Shown: positions 41,979 through 49,166 of the stretch, piece by piece | How positions within the stretch are numbered: position 1 is the stretch's first letter | Layout: every line of letters begins with the position of its first letter | Assembly: GCA_035556215.1 (NCBI GenBank) | Contig: DATMFI010000007.1 | Coordinates: 62,001-126,000, forward strand | DNA length: 64,000 nucleotides | Origin: Palsa-892 sp035556215 | GTDB taxonomy: Bacteria; Pseudomonadota; Alphaproteobacteria; Rhizobiales; Xanthobacteraceae | Reading direction: 5' to 3' | Program-made: the position numbers and the translations under genes | The notes under the pieces: generated by a model | The model's input: the letters and a program-made list of their open reading frames with translations, nothing else | What the model was told of the DNA's origin: nothing | The model's database searches: none

Positions 41979-42239
41979 CTAGTGACCGCAGCCGCAGCCG
42001 CCGTGACCGCCGCTGCCGCCGCCGAGCACGAGGCCGAGAATGCCGCCCTTGGTGGTCGTCGCGTTCACATTGGTGATGAGGCCGTTCTTGCCGTGCACCG
42101 TGCCGAGCAGGGTGCCGACGAGCCCGCCCTTGCCGGTCGCGACGCCGATATTGAGATTGAGCGATTGCTTGCCGCCGCCGGCGAAGGCCGGGGTCGCGAG
42201 CATGGCGATGACGGAAGCTGCAAGGAACATGCGTTTCAT
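41979..42239 (-). CDS. Small secreted glycine-rich protein with Cys/His end
   Basis: An 86-residue exported protein. Signal peptide MKRMFLAASVIAMLATPAFA, then repeats of the pattern G-x-(I/L)-x-G-x-(V/L)-x-G and the terminal SGGHGGCGCGH, which could bind a metal. The ATG at 42239 is chosen to give an intact signal peptide; an upstream in-frame ATG exists at 42302. Convergent with the barrel gene. Function unknown. Confidence 0.7.
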   Translation of the reverse strand: MKRMFLAASVIAMLATPAFAGGGKQSLNLNIGVATGKGGLVGTLLGTVHGKNGLITNVNATTTKGGILGLVLGGGSGGHGGCGCGH

Positions 42240-42436
42240 GAGTTGACTCCACTGGACTGACCGCATCTGTGGGGAGCTTAGTGGCATAAAGAGGTAATTC
42301 AACTTCTAGTTATTGTTAGTATTAAATTCACCCTTTAGATGTGCATGGCATTAACCTTTTTGCCGTTCGCCAATCCGCCCCTCGCCGCAGAGCGGCTGGC
42401 GATGTATGCGAAACCCACGCATTGAAGGAAAACGGC

Positions 42437-43456
42437 ATGGCCGCAGGCCAGGACATACGCCAACAGGACAGACTCGGATTTCAGGCGCTGCTCGCCGGGC
42501 TCAAGGCATCGGCGGAAGACACGCGCTTCCGGCTGCTTGCGCTGCTTGCCGAGGAAGAACTCACTGTTTCCGATCTCACCGACATTCTGCGCCAGTCGCA
42601 GCCGCGCATCTCGCGGCACCTCAAGCTCCTTTCCGATGCCGGCCTGATCGAGCGCTTCCGCGAAGGCAGCTGGGCATTCCATCGCCGCGTCTCGCACGGC
42701 AAAGGCGCGGCGCTCGGCGAGGCGCTCCTGGAGCTGGTCGATCCCGCCGACCCGGTTCTGGCGCGCGATCGCGAACGGCTCGCGCAGGTACGCGCGCAAC
42801 GCCAGGCGGCGGCGCAAGCCTATTTTCGCAAACATGCGCGGCATTGGGACGAATTACGCAAGCTGCACATTTCCGAGAGTGCGGTGGAGGCGGCAATCCG
42901 CGAAGCGCTCGCGGGCATGCGGATCGAAAGCCTGCTTGACCTTGGCACCGGCACCGGACGGATGCTCGAGATGTTCGGGCCCGAGATCGACCGCGGCGTC
43001 GGCATCGACATGAACCCGGAGATGCTGTCGATCGCGCGCGCCAATCTCGAGCGCGCGGGACTCAAGCACTGCACCGTGCGCAAGGGCGATATCTACAATC
43101 TTGCGCTCGGGCGCGATCAGTTCGATGTCGCGATCGTCCATCAGGTGCTGCACTTCCTGGATGACGGCGCGCGCGCGATCCGCGAAGCGGCGCGGGCGCT
43201 GCGTCCCGGCGGGCGATTGCTCGTTATCGACTTTGCGCCGCATGAGCTGGAGTTCTTGCGCGAGCAGCATGCGCATCGCCGTCTCGGCTTCACCGAAGAA
43301 ACGATCGCGCAATGGATGAAGGCGGCGGGGCTCGAATTTCTCTCGCATCGCGCGCTCGAGCCCGAAGGCAGGACGAAAGAGGGGCTTACCGTTTCGCTAT
43401 GGCTCGGCCGCGACCGGCGGCGGCTGATGGCGGACACGCCGCGCGAAGTCGCGTAA
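42437..43456 (+). CDS. ArsR-type regulator fused to SAM-dependent methyltransferase
   Basis: A 339-residue two-domain protein. Residues about 15-95 are an ArsR winged helix (LTVSDLTDILRQSQPRISRH, then LKLLSDAGLIERFREG). Residues about 155-300 are a class I methyltransferase with motif I LLDLGTGTGRMLEMFG and ALRPGGRLLVIDFAPHE. Such fusions in Hyphomicrobiales often lie next to methionine-cycle genes (metF, metH) and are thought to control them; here the gene stands alone, with a strong terminator at 43497-43530. GAAGGA precedes the ATG. Confidence 0.9.
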   Translation: MAAGQDIRQQDRLGFQALLAGLKASAEDTRFRLLALLAEEELTVSDLTDILRQSQPRISRHLKLLSDAGLIERFREGSWAFHRRVSHGKGAALGEALLELVDPADPVLARDRERLAQVRAQRQAAAQAYFRKHARHWDELRKLHISESAVEAAIREALAGMRIESLLDLGTGTGRMLEMFGPEIDRGVGIDMNPEMLSIARANLERAGLKHCTVRKGDIYNLALGRDQFDVAIVHQVLHFLDDGARAIREAARALRPGGRLLVIDFAPHELEFLREQHAHRRLGFTEETIAQWMKAAGLEFLSHRALEPEGRTKEGLTVSLWLGRDRRRLMADTPREVA

Positions 43457-43496
43457 GCGAAAACGAAAGGCGCCAGAGAAATCACGCAAAAGAAAA

Positions 43497-43530
43497 ACGC
43501 CGGGGAAAAACCCCGGCGTTTCTATTCTTT
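43497..43530 (+). terminator. Terminator after the ArsR-methyltransferase gene
   Basis: ACGCCGGGG-AAAAA-CCCCGGCGT followed by TTCTATTCTTT: a 9-bp perfect stem with a T-rich tail. Confidence 0.93.
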
Positions 43531-43539
43531 GGAAATTTC

Positions 43540-43623
43540 TCAGATCATTCCCAGCAGGACCGCGCCTAAAAACGCAAACACGGCACAGATCGCGAGGGCA
43601 TTGAAGCTGCGGGCGGTATCCAA
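43540..43623 (-). CDS. 27-residue hydrophobic miniprotein
   Basis: A very short frame, TTG start at 43623, encoding MDTARSFNALAICAVFAFLG and then AVLLGMI. It is a single membrane helix with a short polar N-terminus. Support comes from a perfect GGGAGG ribosome-binding site (43630-43635) 6 bases before the start and from the lack of other content in the gap. Small one-helix proteins of this type are common in Bradyrhizobium relatives. Function unknown. Confidence 0.5.
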   Translation of the reverse strand: MDTARSFNALAICAVFAFLGAVLLGMI

Positions 43624-43862
43624 AGTCTGCCTCCCGTATGGTTAGCCTTGGTTCGACCCTAATCCGTCAAAACGGTGCCGCAAGAGCCCGGCTTCGCGGC
43701 AAGCACAACCGATGGCGGCACCCGGCTGGAATACTGTTTGAAAACAACGCCTGCCTGTTTGCTGTGCAGCAAAAAAAGCAAGATTATTTGTGCGGAACTA
43801 ATTTTATTGCGCTGATCGAGGGTTTGATTTTACCAGCGGAGAATCAGGCCGCCACAATTGGC
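43624..43862. other. Gap between the miniprotein and rnpB terminator
   Basis: No convincing gene. It should contain the miniprotein's promoter (minus strand), but no clear -35/-10 pair was found. Confidence 0.3.
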
Positions 43863-43893
43863 GAGGGCCCGGCGGGGATTCCGCCGAGCCCTC
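43863..43893 (-). terminator. Terminator of rnpB
   Basis: GAGGGC and GCCCTC enclose CGGCGG/CCGCCG: a near-continuous 13-bp stem just after the RNase P RNA 3' end. The T-run is poor. Confidence 0.55.
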
Positions 43894-43899
43894 TCACTC

Positions 43900-44276
43900 A
43901 ATCATCAGCCAGCCTGTAAGCCGGGTTCTGTAAGGCGGGGATCGCTCCCCGCGCGGCAACCATTCCTCTGGGACGGCGATTGCTCGCCGCCTCAAGCAGC
44001 CAACCCGAATGACGGATCCGGAGGCGGATCTCGGGATTTCTCCCGGTGTCACTCCTATTTGGCTTTGCTCCCGGTGGGGTTTGCCGTGCCGTGGCTGTTG
44101 CCAGCCACGCGGTGGGCTCTTACTCCACCCTTTCACCCTTACTTCGGCGAACCGAAGCGGTCTGCTCTCTGTTGCACTTTCCCTGGGGTCGCCCCCGCCG
44201 GACGTTATCCGGCACCGTGTCTCCGTGGAGCCCGGACTTTCCTCTATCCGAAGATAGCGGTTGCCCGGCCGACTGA
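43900..44276 (-). ncRNA. rnpB: RNase P RNA, alphaproteobacterial class A
   Basis: The catalytic RNA that trims tRNA 5' leaders. On the minus strand the 5' end reads GGCCGGGCAACCGCTATCTT followed by AGGAAAGTCCGGGCTCC (P3/CR-I region), and the 3' end has AACCCGGCTTACAGGC (CR-V/P1), the two universal conserved blocks. Length near 377 nt is normal. The ends are estimated to within a few bases from the P1 pairing. A transposon sits just upstream of its promoter. Confidence 0.95.
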
Positions 44277-44283
44277 TGGAGGA

Positions 44284-44312
44284 GATGTGCGGGTTCACGG
44301 GCCGAAGGTCAA
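44284..44312 (-). promoter_or_regulatory. Promoter of rnpB
   Basis: On the minus strand TTGACC (44307-44312), a 17-base spacer, then CACATC (44284-44289), placing the start near 44277, which fits the RNA 5' end. The transposon's flanking repeat begins only 8 bases upstream of the -35. Confidence 0.6.
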
Positions 44313-44332
44313 GGCGCAAGGAAAAACGGGTA

Positions 44333-44347
44333 GTGTCTCAGTTTGAA
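44333..44347 (+). repeat. Left terminal inverted repeat
   Basis: GTGTCTCAGTTTGAA; exact complement at 46786-46800. Confidence 0.85.
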
Positions 44348-44430
44348 ATTTGGGCATGTGAAAAACTTGCGCGCAAACCCACAGGGCTGCCGAATGGCGT
44401 GTGCTAAAATCCTGTTTGAAAGGACAGCAA

Positions 44431-44655
44431 ATGCCCAAAGGCCCCAAAGGCGAGAAGCGCCACGCTGACCCGGTGAAAAACGCGGTGTTGATCGCGCGTA
44501 TCGCCACCGGCGAGATAGAAGATCACGCCAGTAAAACGCCCGGTCGCTCAGTGGGCGGTCGCGCGGGAGGGAAAGCGCGAGCGCTGAAGTTAACCCCAGA
44601 GGAAAGAACAAACATAGCACGGAAAGCATCTAAATCACGTTGGAAATCTGTGTAG
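44431..44655 (+). CDS. Small basic KGG-repeat-like passenger protein
   Basis: A 74-residue protein opening MPKGPKGEKRHADPVKNAVL and ending LTPEERTNIARKASKSRWK, with GGRAGGKARA between. Proteins of this pattern (KGG motif near a T-P-E-E-R helix) are common in Hyphomicrobiales and look like small nucleic-acid-binding or stress proteins. AGGA lies 7 bases before the ATG at 44431. It is the first passenger gene, 84 bases inside the left terminus. Function unknown. Confidence 0.7.
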   Translation: MPKGPKGEKRHADPVKNAVLIARIATGEIEDHASKTPGRSVGGRAGGKARALKLTPEERTNIARKASKSRWKSV

Positions 44656-44724
44656 TTATTTGTTTGCATTCCATTTGATGCCGTGATATATGATTCTCGG
44701 AACCCTTAGTTCTGAGATCGAGCC

Positions 44725-45354
44725 ATGGCTTCAAATGAAGATAAACACGCGATAACAGCGCTTCTGGCGCGTTATGTGGCCGCTTTCGAGGAACGCGAAG
44801 AAGCGCAGAAGATCGCGGCTGACGCGAACGCTCGGGCAAGCGCTGCCATGCTACGGGTCACGAACATCAAAACCGCTTTCGGCGTGTTCGGCATAGACTT
44901 AAATGGAAAAGAGGTCTGGGCCCAAATCCGCGAGATGATCGGGCAAGAGGCTTACAACAAGGCGATCGAGCAGGGAAAAGCGCAGATCGCCAAAGACTCT
45001 AAGGCCAAAGAAGACGAGCTCGATGAGGACGTCGATCTATCTGAGCTAGACAACGTTCCGGAAGAGCCGGCCGCGAAGGGCGCTAATGCTCCTACTGTCC
45101 GGGAAGGAATTCTCGAAAAGCTAACATCGCTTCATCCGCGCGGCAGTAAAGCGGCCGATCTGCAAAAATACCTGGAAACAGCTTACTCTATGAAATTGCA
45201 CGATAAAACGGTCGGAATGACGTTGTATCGGCTTTCACAGGAAAAGCCTCCGCGTGTAAGGCGCCAGGGGCATACGTGGTTCTTCGTCCCGCAGCATGCG
45301 GAAACGAGGAACCCCGCCGGTGAGACGGCGGGGCTCGAAGACTTGCTCAGCTAA
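44725..45354 (+). CDS. Passenger protein with helical N-terminus and winged-helix-like C-terminus
   Basis: A 209-residue protein of unknown function. The first 45 residues are helical and may form a coiled coil (FEEREEAQKIAADANARASA). The middle is strongly acidic (DELDEDVDLSELDNVPEEP). The C-terminal 80 residues read as a winged helix of the kind seen in restriction-related and DNA-binding proteins (GILEKLTSLHPRGSKAADLQ, then VGMTLYRLSQEKPPRVRRQG). It may be a transposon-linked regulator or DNA-binding protein. It starts 69 bases after the KGG gene. Confidence 0.65.
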   Translation: MASNEDKHAITALLARYVAAFEEREEAQKIAADANARASAAMLRVTNIKTAFGVFGIDLNGKEVWAQIREMIGQEAYNKAIEQGKAQIAKDSKAKEDELDEDVDLSELDNVPEEPAAKGANAPTVREGILEKLTSLHPRGSKAADLQKYLETAYSMKLHDKTVGMTLYRLSQEKPPRVRRQGHTWFFVPQHAETRNPAGETAGLEDLLS

Positions 45355-45455
45355 GAAAGGAGACCTGCGTGAATTGGCAAATCACCCGGAGCAGATAGCT
45401 GCTCCATCTGGAAGGCTCAGGCGGCGTTAGCCGCTTGGGTCTTCTTCTGGCTCTC

Positions 45456-45531
45456 GCCCCTGTAGCTCAACTGGAAAGAGCAGGGTCCTACTAAGTCCTA
45501 GATGCACGTTCGAGTCGTGCCGGGGGCACCA
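45456..45531 (+). tRNA. tRNA-like gene with ACT anticodon inside the transposon
   Basis: A complete 76-nt cloverleaf with encoded CCA. The 7-bp acceptor (GCCCCTG/CGGGGGC), 4-bp D stem (GCTC/GAGC), 5-bp T stem (GCACG/CGTGC) and TTCGAGT loop are intact. The anticodon stem GGGTC/GTCCT has one T-T mismatch and one G-U pair; the loop CTACTAA places ACT at 45490-45492. The body resembles alphaproteobacterial tRNA-Arg(CCT), with C34 changed to A. It has the short variable loop of class I, so it is not a normal tRNA-Ser. It may be decayed or recoded. Confidence 0.7.
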
Positions 45532-45613
45532 GCCAGTTCAATATATCACCGACATTGCTATTTGCAAGCCCCTTTTTGCAAATGAATCAAGGGGTTACGT
45601 ATTCTATTGTTAA

Positions 45614-45654
45614 AATGGAATCAAACTGAACAAAATGCTTGACAAGATTCCATT
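45614..45654. promoter_or_regulatory. Inverted repeat around the transposase promoter region
   Basis: AATGGAATC (45614-45622) and GATTCCATT (45646-45654) are perfect 9-bp inverted arms, with TTGACA (45639-45644) between them as a possible -35. This could be a self-regulation site for the transposase. Confidence 0.4.
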
Positions 45655-45674
45655 GTTTCTCGATGCTGCTCGCT

Positions 45675-46559
45675 ATGAACAAACTGCCAGTCGAAAAGCG
45701 CGTTCAAATTCTCTCGATGCTCTGTGAGGGCTCATCGATGCGCTCAATTTCGCGGGTCACCGGGGTTTCGATCAATACCGTGACCAAGCTTCTCGTTGAT
45801 GCAGGCAATGCCTGCGCTGCCTTTCATCATGAAGCGGTCCGCAATGTGAAAGCAAAGAGCGTCCAGTGCGACGAAATTTGGAGTTTCAATTACCGCAAGG
45901 CTAGTAACCTTCGCCACGCTAGTGCCGCTCCTATCGGTTCCGGCGATGTCTGGACTTGGACCGGCATCGATGCCGACTCCAAGCTGATTATTTCATGGCA
46001 TGTTGGCGACCGTCACCACGTCGCAGCCATGGAGTTTATCGGTGACCTCAAAGCGCGCTTGGCAAACAAGGTTCAGCTTTCGACCGACGGCCACAAGGCC
46101 TATTTGAGTGCGGTGGAAGAACTGGACTTCGATACCGACTACGCGATGCTGATTAAGGTATTCGGCAAGGAAGGTAGCGTTCTTGGTAGTGCGGGCCGTT
46201 ATAGCCCGCCGGTTGTCGTCGGCACGAAAGTCCAGAATGTGCGCGGCAATCCAGACCCGCGATATGTCAACACTTCATACGCGGAACGGCAAAATCTCAC
46301 GATGCGGATGCAGATGCGCCGCTTCACGCGGCTCACAAACGGTTTTTCCAAAAAGATGGAGAACCACTGTCACGCGCTCGCGCTCTATTTTGTTTGGTAT
46401 AATTTCATCAAGACACACAAAGCACACCGTATGACGCCAGCAATGGCCGCTGGAATTACCGACAAGCTCATGGATATGAGTGATATCGTTTCGATGATCG
46501 AAGCCGAGGAAAAAGCGCTCCCGAAGAAGCGTGGGCCATATAGGAAGAAGGCTGCGTGA
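45675..46559 (+). CDS. IS1-family transposase
   Basis: A 294-residue single-frame transposase. A helix-turn-helix (about residues 5-45: MLCEGSSMRSISRVTGVSIN) binds the ends, and the DDE core is readable: QCDEIWSF (Asp), STDGHKAYL (Asp) and NTSYAERQNLTM (Glu). The ending KKRGPYRKKAA is basic. Unlike E. coli IS1, no frameshift is needed, as in several IS1 subgroups. ATG 45675 (MNKLPVEKRV) fits homologues; a TTG at 45639 is upstream in frame. It appears intact, so the element may still move. Confidence 0.9.
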   Translation: MNKLPVEKRVQILSMLCEGSSMRSISRVTGVSINTVTKLLVDAGNACAAFHHEAVRNVKAKSVQCDEIWSFNYRKASNLRHASAAPIGSGDVWTWTGIDADSKLIISWHVGDRHHVAAMEFIGDLKARLANKVQLSTDGHKAYLSAVEELDFDTDYAMLIKVFGKEGSVLGSAGRYSPPVVVGTKVQNVRGNPDPRYVNTSYAERQNLTMRMQMRRFTRLTNGFSKKMENHCHALALYFVWYNFIKTHKAHRMTPAMAAGITDKLMDMSDIVSMIEAEEKALPKKRGPYRKKAA

Positions 46560-46795
46560 TGGGCGACGAGCGGCAACCAAACTGGCTCGTGGGAGCCGTG
46601 CTGAGAGGCTTCCGAAATAAATTGTTATTGGTTTGCATATTTTTCGGCTTCGCCATCTTCGCTGGGTTCATAGGAGAAGGCATCGGCCGGATTTTGGGAT
46701 TATCCAGAGATGCCAGCGAGTGGGTCATGTTTTCTTTGTTCTTCGGACCTCCCGTCGCCGCCACGCTTTGGATTGGTCTCAGAAATTCAAACTGA
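46559..46795 (+). CDS. Two-helix membrane passenger protein
   Basis: A 78-residue protein whose ATG overlaps the transposase stop (TGATG). Two hydrophobic helices (LLLVCIFFGFAIFAGFIG and VMFSLFFGPPVAATLWIGL) separated by a short charged loop. Its stop codon lies within the right terminal inverted repeat, so the reading frame and the transposon end share sequence. Function unknown. Confidence 0.6.
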   Translation: MGDERQPNWLVGAVLRGFRNKLLLVCIFFGFAIFAGFIGEGIGRILGLSRDASEWVMFSLFFGPPVAATLWIGLRNSN

Positions 46796-46800
46796 GACAC
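46786..46800 (-). repeat. Right terminal inverted repeat
   Basis: Complement of the left repeat at 44333-44347, 15 of 15 bases; it includes the stop codon of the two-helix protein. Confidence 0.85.
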
Positions 46801-46874
46801 GACCGAAAAACGGGGCTAACGCTTTGTTGCGCCAGCCCCGCTACGCAGCACCTTTGTTACGCGCACGAACCGGA

Positions 46875-47393
46875 TCAGTTCGAAGCCATGATGGCGCGGA
46901 CGCGGCCGCAATAGGCGTTCGCGGCGCCGGTCATTTTGATCGCCTGGTGGCCGGCCTGATATTTGAGAACGGTGTGGCAAAGATCGCCGCCGGCGAGCTG
47001 ATAGGCGGCGGCAAGATATTTCACGCCCCAGCGGATGTTGGTGTCGGGATCGTAAAGCGCTTCGTCGCTGCCGGAATATCCGATCGCGCGCGCGGTCGAT
47101 GGCTTGATCTGCATCAGGCCGACTTCGCCGGCGAGGCCGGTGAGGTTCACGTCCCAGTCGCTCTCGATGCGAATGACGGCGCGGACGAAATCGGCGGGGA
47201 TGTTTGCTGCCGCGGCGTGACGATCGACGATGGCGGAAAGCTCACGGCGCGTTTGTGTGTCGGGTTCGATGCCCTGGATGCGCGGGGCGCGTTCGGGATT
47301 TGTGTTGAGTTCACGAGCATGAAGCGAAGTGAGTGCGCCGCACGATATGACCATCGTGCACACGAGCGCGCGAAGCGGAAGCCGCATTTTCAA
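46875..47393 (-). CDS. Lytic transglycosylase (SLT domain), short
   Basis: A 172-residue exported SLT-fold transglycosylase. The signal peptide ends SLHARE. The catalytic Glu is in AVIRIESDWDVN, followed by the family's GLMQIKPSTARAIGY and the NIRWGVKYLAAAY segment, with disulfide-ready cysteines near the end (GGDLC, NAYCG). It is the size of the VirB1-like/conjugation-type group but stands alone here. It faces away from the cell-division cluster. Confidence 0.9.
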   Translation of the reverse strand: MKMRLPLRALVCTMVISCGALTSLHARELNTNPERAPRIQGIEPDTQTRRELSAIVDRHAAAANIPADFVRAVIRIESDWDVNLTGLAGEVGLMQIKPSTARAIGYSGSDEALYDPDTNIRWGVKYLAAAYQLAGGDLCHTVLKYQAGHQAIKMTGAANAYCGRVRAIMASN

Positions 47394-47573
47394 AAAAGAC
47401 CTTCTCCGTTTGGGGTGAGCGCGGAGAAGTCGCGGCGAAATGAGTCCGCAGTCGGGCCGCGGGCGGATTATCGGCGTACGGATCGGGCGAATTTTCCGCG
47501 CGCGGCGGAATCATCGTTCGCGCGTTTTATGGCACGAGGAACATTGTTTCGATTGCGGCGGGTGCGTGGCGAT

Positions 47574-48389
47574 TCAGGCGCGATGAGAAGGACGCTTGGC
47601 CAAAAGTTTAGCGAGCGTCGCGCGCGTCGAAACGTCGAGCACGCCGTCGACGCGCCTGGGGCGGAAGTGCCGCTGAAACGCGGTGACGACTACTTCGGTT
47701 GTGACGTCGAATTTTCCGCTCGGCGTAATGTCGTAGCCGTATTCGGCAAGTTGCCGCTGGGCTTCGAGAATTGCCGGGCCCGTGTCGCCGCGCCGGAACT
47801 TTTTGCCGCGCGTGATTTTCGCCGGCCGCACGAAATGCCCGATGCCCGCCATATGCAGTTGGTGCCAGGGAAACTTCTCTCCCGGGTCTTGCTTGCGCGC
47901 CGGCGCCACGTCGGAATGCGCAAGCACATGTTCGGGCAGGATTTTGTTTCGCTTCACGATATCCTTGCAGAGCGCGATCACGACTTGCATCTGGCGCCGC
48001 CGAAACTTCGGGTAGCCAAAATCGTGCCCCGCATTACAAACCTCGATGCCGATTGAGTGCGAATTGATGTCGCTATAGGTGTGCCATGAGGAGGCGCCGG
48101 CATGCCATGCCCGTTTCTTTTCGGGCACCAACTGCACAATGCGGCCGTCCTCGAAGACGAGGTAATGCGCTGAAACCTCGGAGGATTTTTCGGTGAGGCG
48201 GCGAAGCGCGGCCTCGCAATCTTGCATTCCGGTGTAGTGGAGGATCAAAAGATCGGGTCTTTTGACGCCGCGCCGCGCGCCGAAGTTGGGCGAGGGACGG
48301 ACTTCCTGCACAAGGCGACTGTCGGGGCGGAATGATCCACGGATCCTGGGCCTCCTAGGCCCCTTGGGTCTTCTGGGCGTCGCGGGCAT
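47574..48389 (-). CDS. N-acetylmuramoyl-L-alanine amidase with peptidoglycan-binding domain
   Basis: A 271-residue amidase_2 (AmpD/AmiD) enzyme. Zinc ligands are expected in LLILHYTGM (His), VLAHSDVAPARKQDPG (His, Asp) and the substrate-side SHSIGIEVCN. A peptidoglycan_binding_1 domain occupies residues about 195-268 (AILEAQRQLAEYGYDI). The N-terminal 30 residues are basic and proline-rich, not a clear signal peptide, so a cytoplasmic AmpD-like role or a later start is possible. It hydrolyses the amide between MurNAc and L-alanine. Confidence 0.9.
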   Translation of the reverse strand: MPATPRRPKGPRRPRIRGSFRPDSRLVQEVRPSPNFGARRGVKRPDLLILHYTGMQDCEAALRRLTEKSSEVSAHYLVFEDGRIVQLVPEKKRAWHAGASSWHTYSDINSHSIGIEVCNAGHDFGYPKFRRRQMQVVIALCKDIVKRNKILPEHVLAHSDVAPARKQDPGEKFPWHQLHMAGIGHFVRPAKITRGKKFRRGDTGPAILEAQRQLAEYGYDITPSGKFDVTTEVVVTAFQRHFRPRRVDGVLDVSTRATLAKLLAKRPSHRA

Positions 48390-48581
48390 GGGAACTGCTC
48401 TGCCTCTTTAACCCTTGATCCTGACTTGCAGGCCTAACGACCGGCTTTAACGCAAGCTTTGGCTGCCTGGCCGCGCCGCAGCAACAGAATCTTAAGCTTC
48501 ACAGGGCGTTAATCCGGATTCGTACGAGGAGTGCTTGCGGTGCTTCGCGCGCATCACTCGTGGACAAATGCACCGGTTTCG

Positions 48582-48610
48582 TTGACGGACCATGAATACC
48601 CATGATATCC
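48582..48610 (+). promoter_or_regulatory. Promoter of the dcw cluster
   Basis: TTGACG (48582-48587) followed 17 bases later by a weak -10 (ATATCC, 48605-48610), about 80 bases upstream of mraZ. The MraZ-type boxes overlap its -10 end. Confidence 0.45.
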
Positions 48611-48621
48611 CAAGATATCCC
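48599..48621 (-). promoter_or_regulatory. MraZ-box array
   Basis: Read on the minus strand CGGGA-TATCT-TGGGA-TATCA-TGGGT: three xGGGN boxes, each separated by five bases, giving a 10-bp period (GGG centres at 48600, 48610, 48620). MraZ of E. coli binds TGGGN direct repeats with five-base spacers upstream of its own gene. Their overlap with the promoter suggests autorepression. Confidence 0.75.
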
Positions 48622-48689
48622 GTTCCGGTGTAGGCTTTTCCCAGCGTCGGCGTATCGGGAAGACCTCAGTTCACGCGTCGGGCGGCATC

Positions 48690-49166
48690 ATGAACCGCTT
48701 TGTATCGACCTTCACCATGCGCCTCGACGCCAAGGGCCGAATCTCGATTCCAGCCAGCTTCCGCGCGGTGCTCGCGCGGGATGGCTTCGAGGGACTTTAT
48801 TGTCATCCGGCACTCGACCGGCCCGCGCTCGATGCGGGCGGCAATGCGCTCCTTTCGGAGATCGAGACGCTGATCAACCGCTACCCGCCGTATTCGGAGG
48901 AGCGCGAGCAGTTCGCCGCGGCGCTCTACGGCCGGAGCGAGACGCTGAAGCCGGACTCGGAAGGGCGGATCATTCTGTCGGAGCACCTGAAGTCGCATGC
49001 CGGCGTCAAGGACGCGGCGAGCTTCGTCGGGCTCGGGCACAAGTTTCAGATTTGGGAGCCGGAGCGGCTACGCGCGCATCTCGCAGAGGCCAACGAGAAA
49101 ATTCGCGCGCTGAAGAAGACGCTCGGCTCATCGGGCGCGGGGGAACCTTCCGGAGCATCGGGATGA
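48690..49166 (+). CDS. mraZ: Transcriptional regulator MraZ
   Basis: A 158-residue protein with two tandem SpoVT-AbrB-like domains: MNRFVSTFTMRLDAKGRISI opens the first, and ETLKPDSEGRIILSEHLK the second. MraZ controls its own operon. It has a Ser/Gly-rich end (SSGAGEPSGASG), longer than in E. coli. It heads the cluster and overlaps rsmH by 4 bases (ATGA at 49163-49166). Confidence 0.94.
   Translation: MNRFVSTFTMRLDAKGRISIPASFRAVLARDGFEGLYCHPALDRPALDAGGNALLSEIETLINRYPPYSEEREQFAAALYGRSETLKPDSEGRIILSEHLKSHAGVKDAASFVGLGHKFQIWEPERLRAHLAEANEKIRALKKTLGSSGAGEPSGASG

Larger units (their letters stand above)
44321..46814 (+). mobile_element. IS1-family transposon with passenger genes and a tRNA-like gene
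   Basis: The element (about 44331-46804, 2474 bp) is bounded by 15-bp perfect terminal inverted repeats GTGTCTCAGTTTGAA (44333-44347; complement at 46786-46800). Outside them the 10-mer GAAAAACGGG occurs at 44321-44330 and 46805-46814, in line with a target-site duplication (IS1-family duplications are usually 8-9 bp, sometimes longer). Inside are a KGG-type small protein, a 209-residue unknown, a tRNA-like gene, a DDE transposase and a two-helix membrane protein. The right-hand inverted repeat contains the last gene's stop codon. Base use is visibly more AT-rich than in the flanks. Confidence 0.85.

Noticed and set aside
45456..45531. Calling this a normal tRNA-Ser (ACT)
   Set aside because: The molecule has a four-base variable loop and an Arg-like body; a bacterial tRNA-Ser needs a long variable arm.
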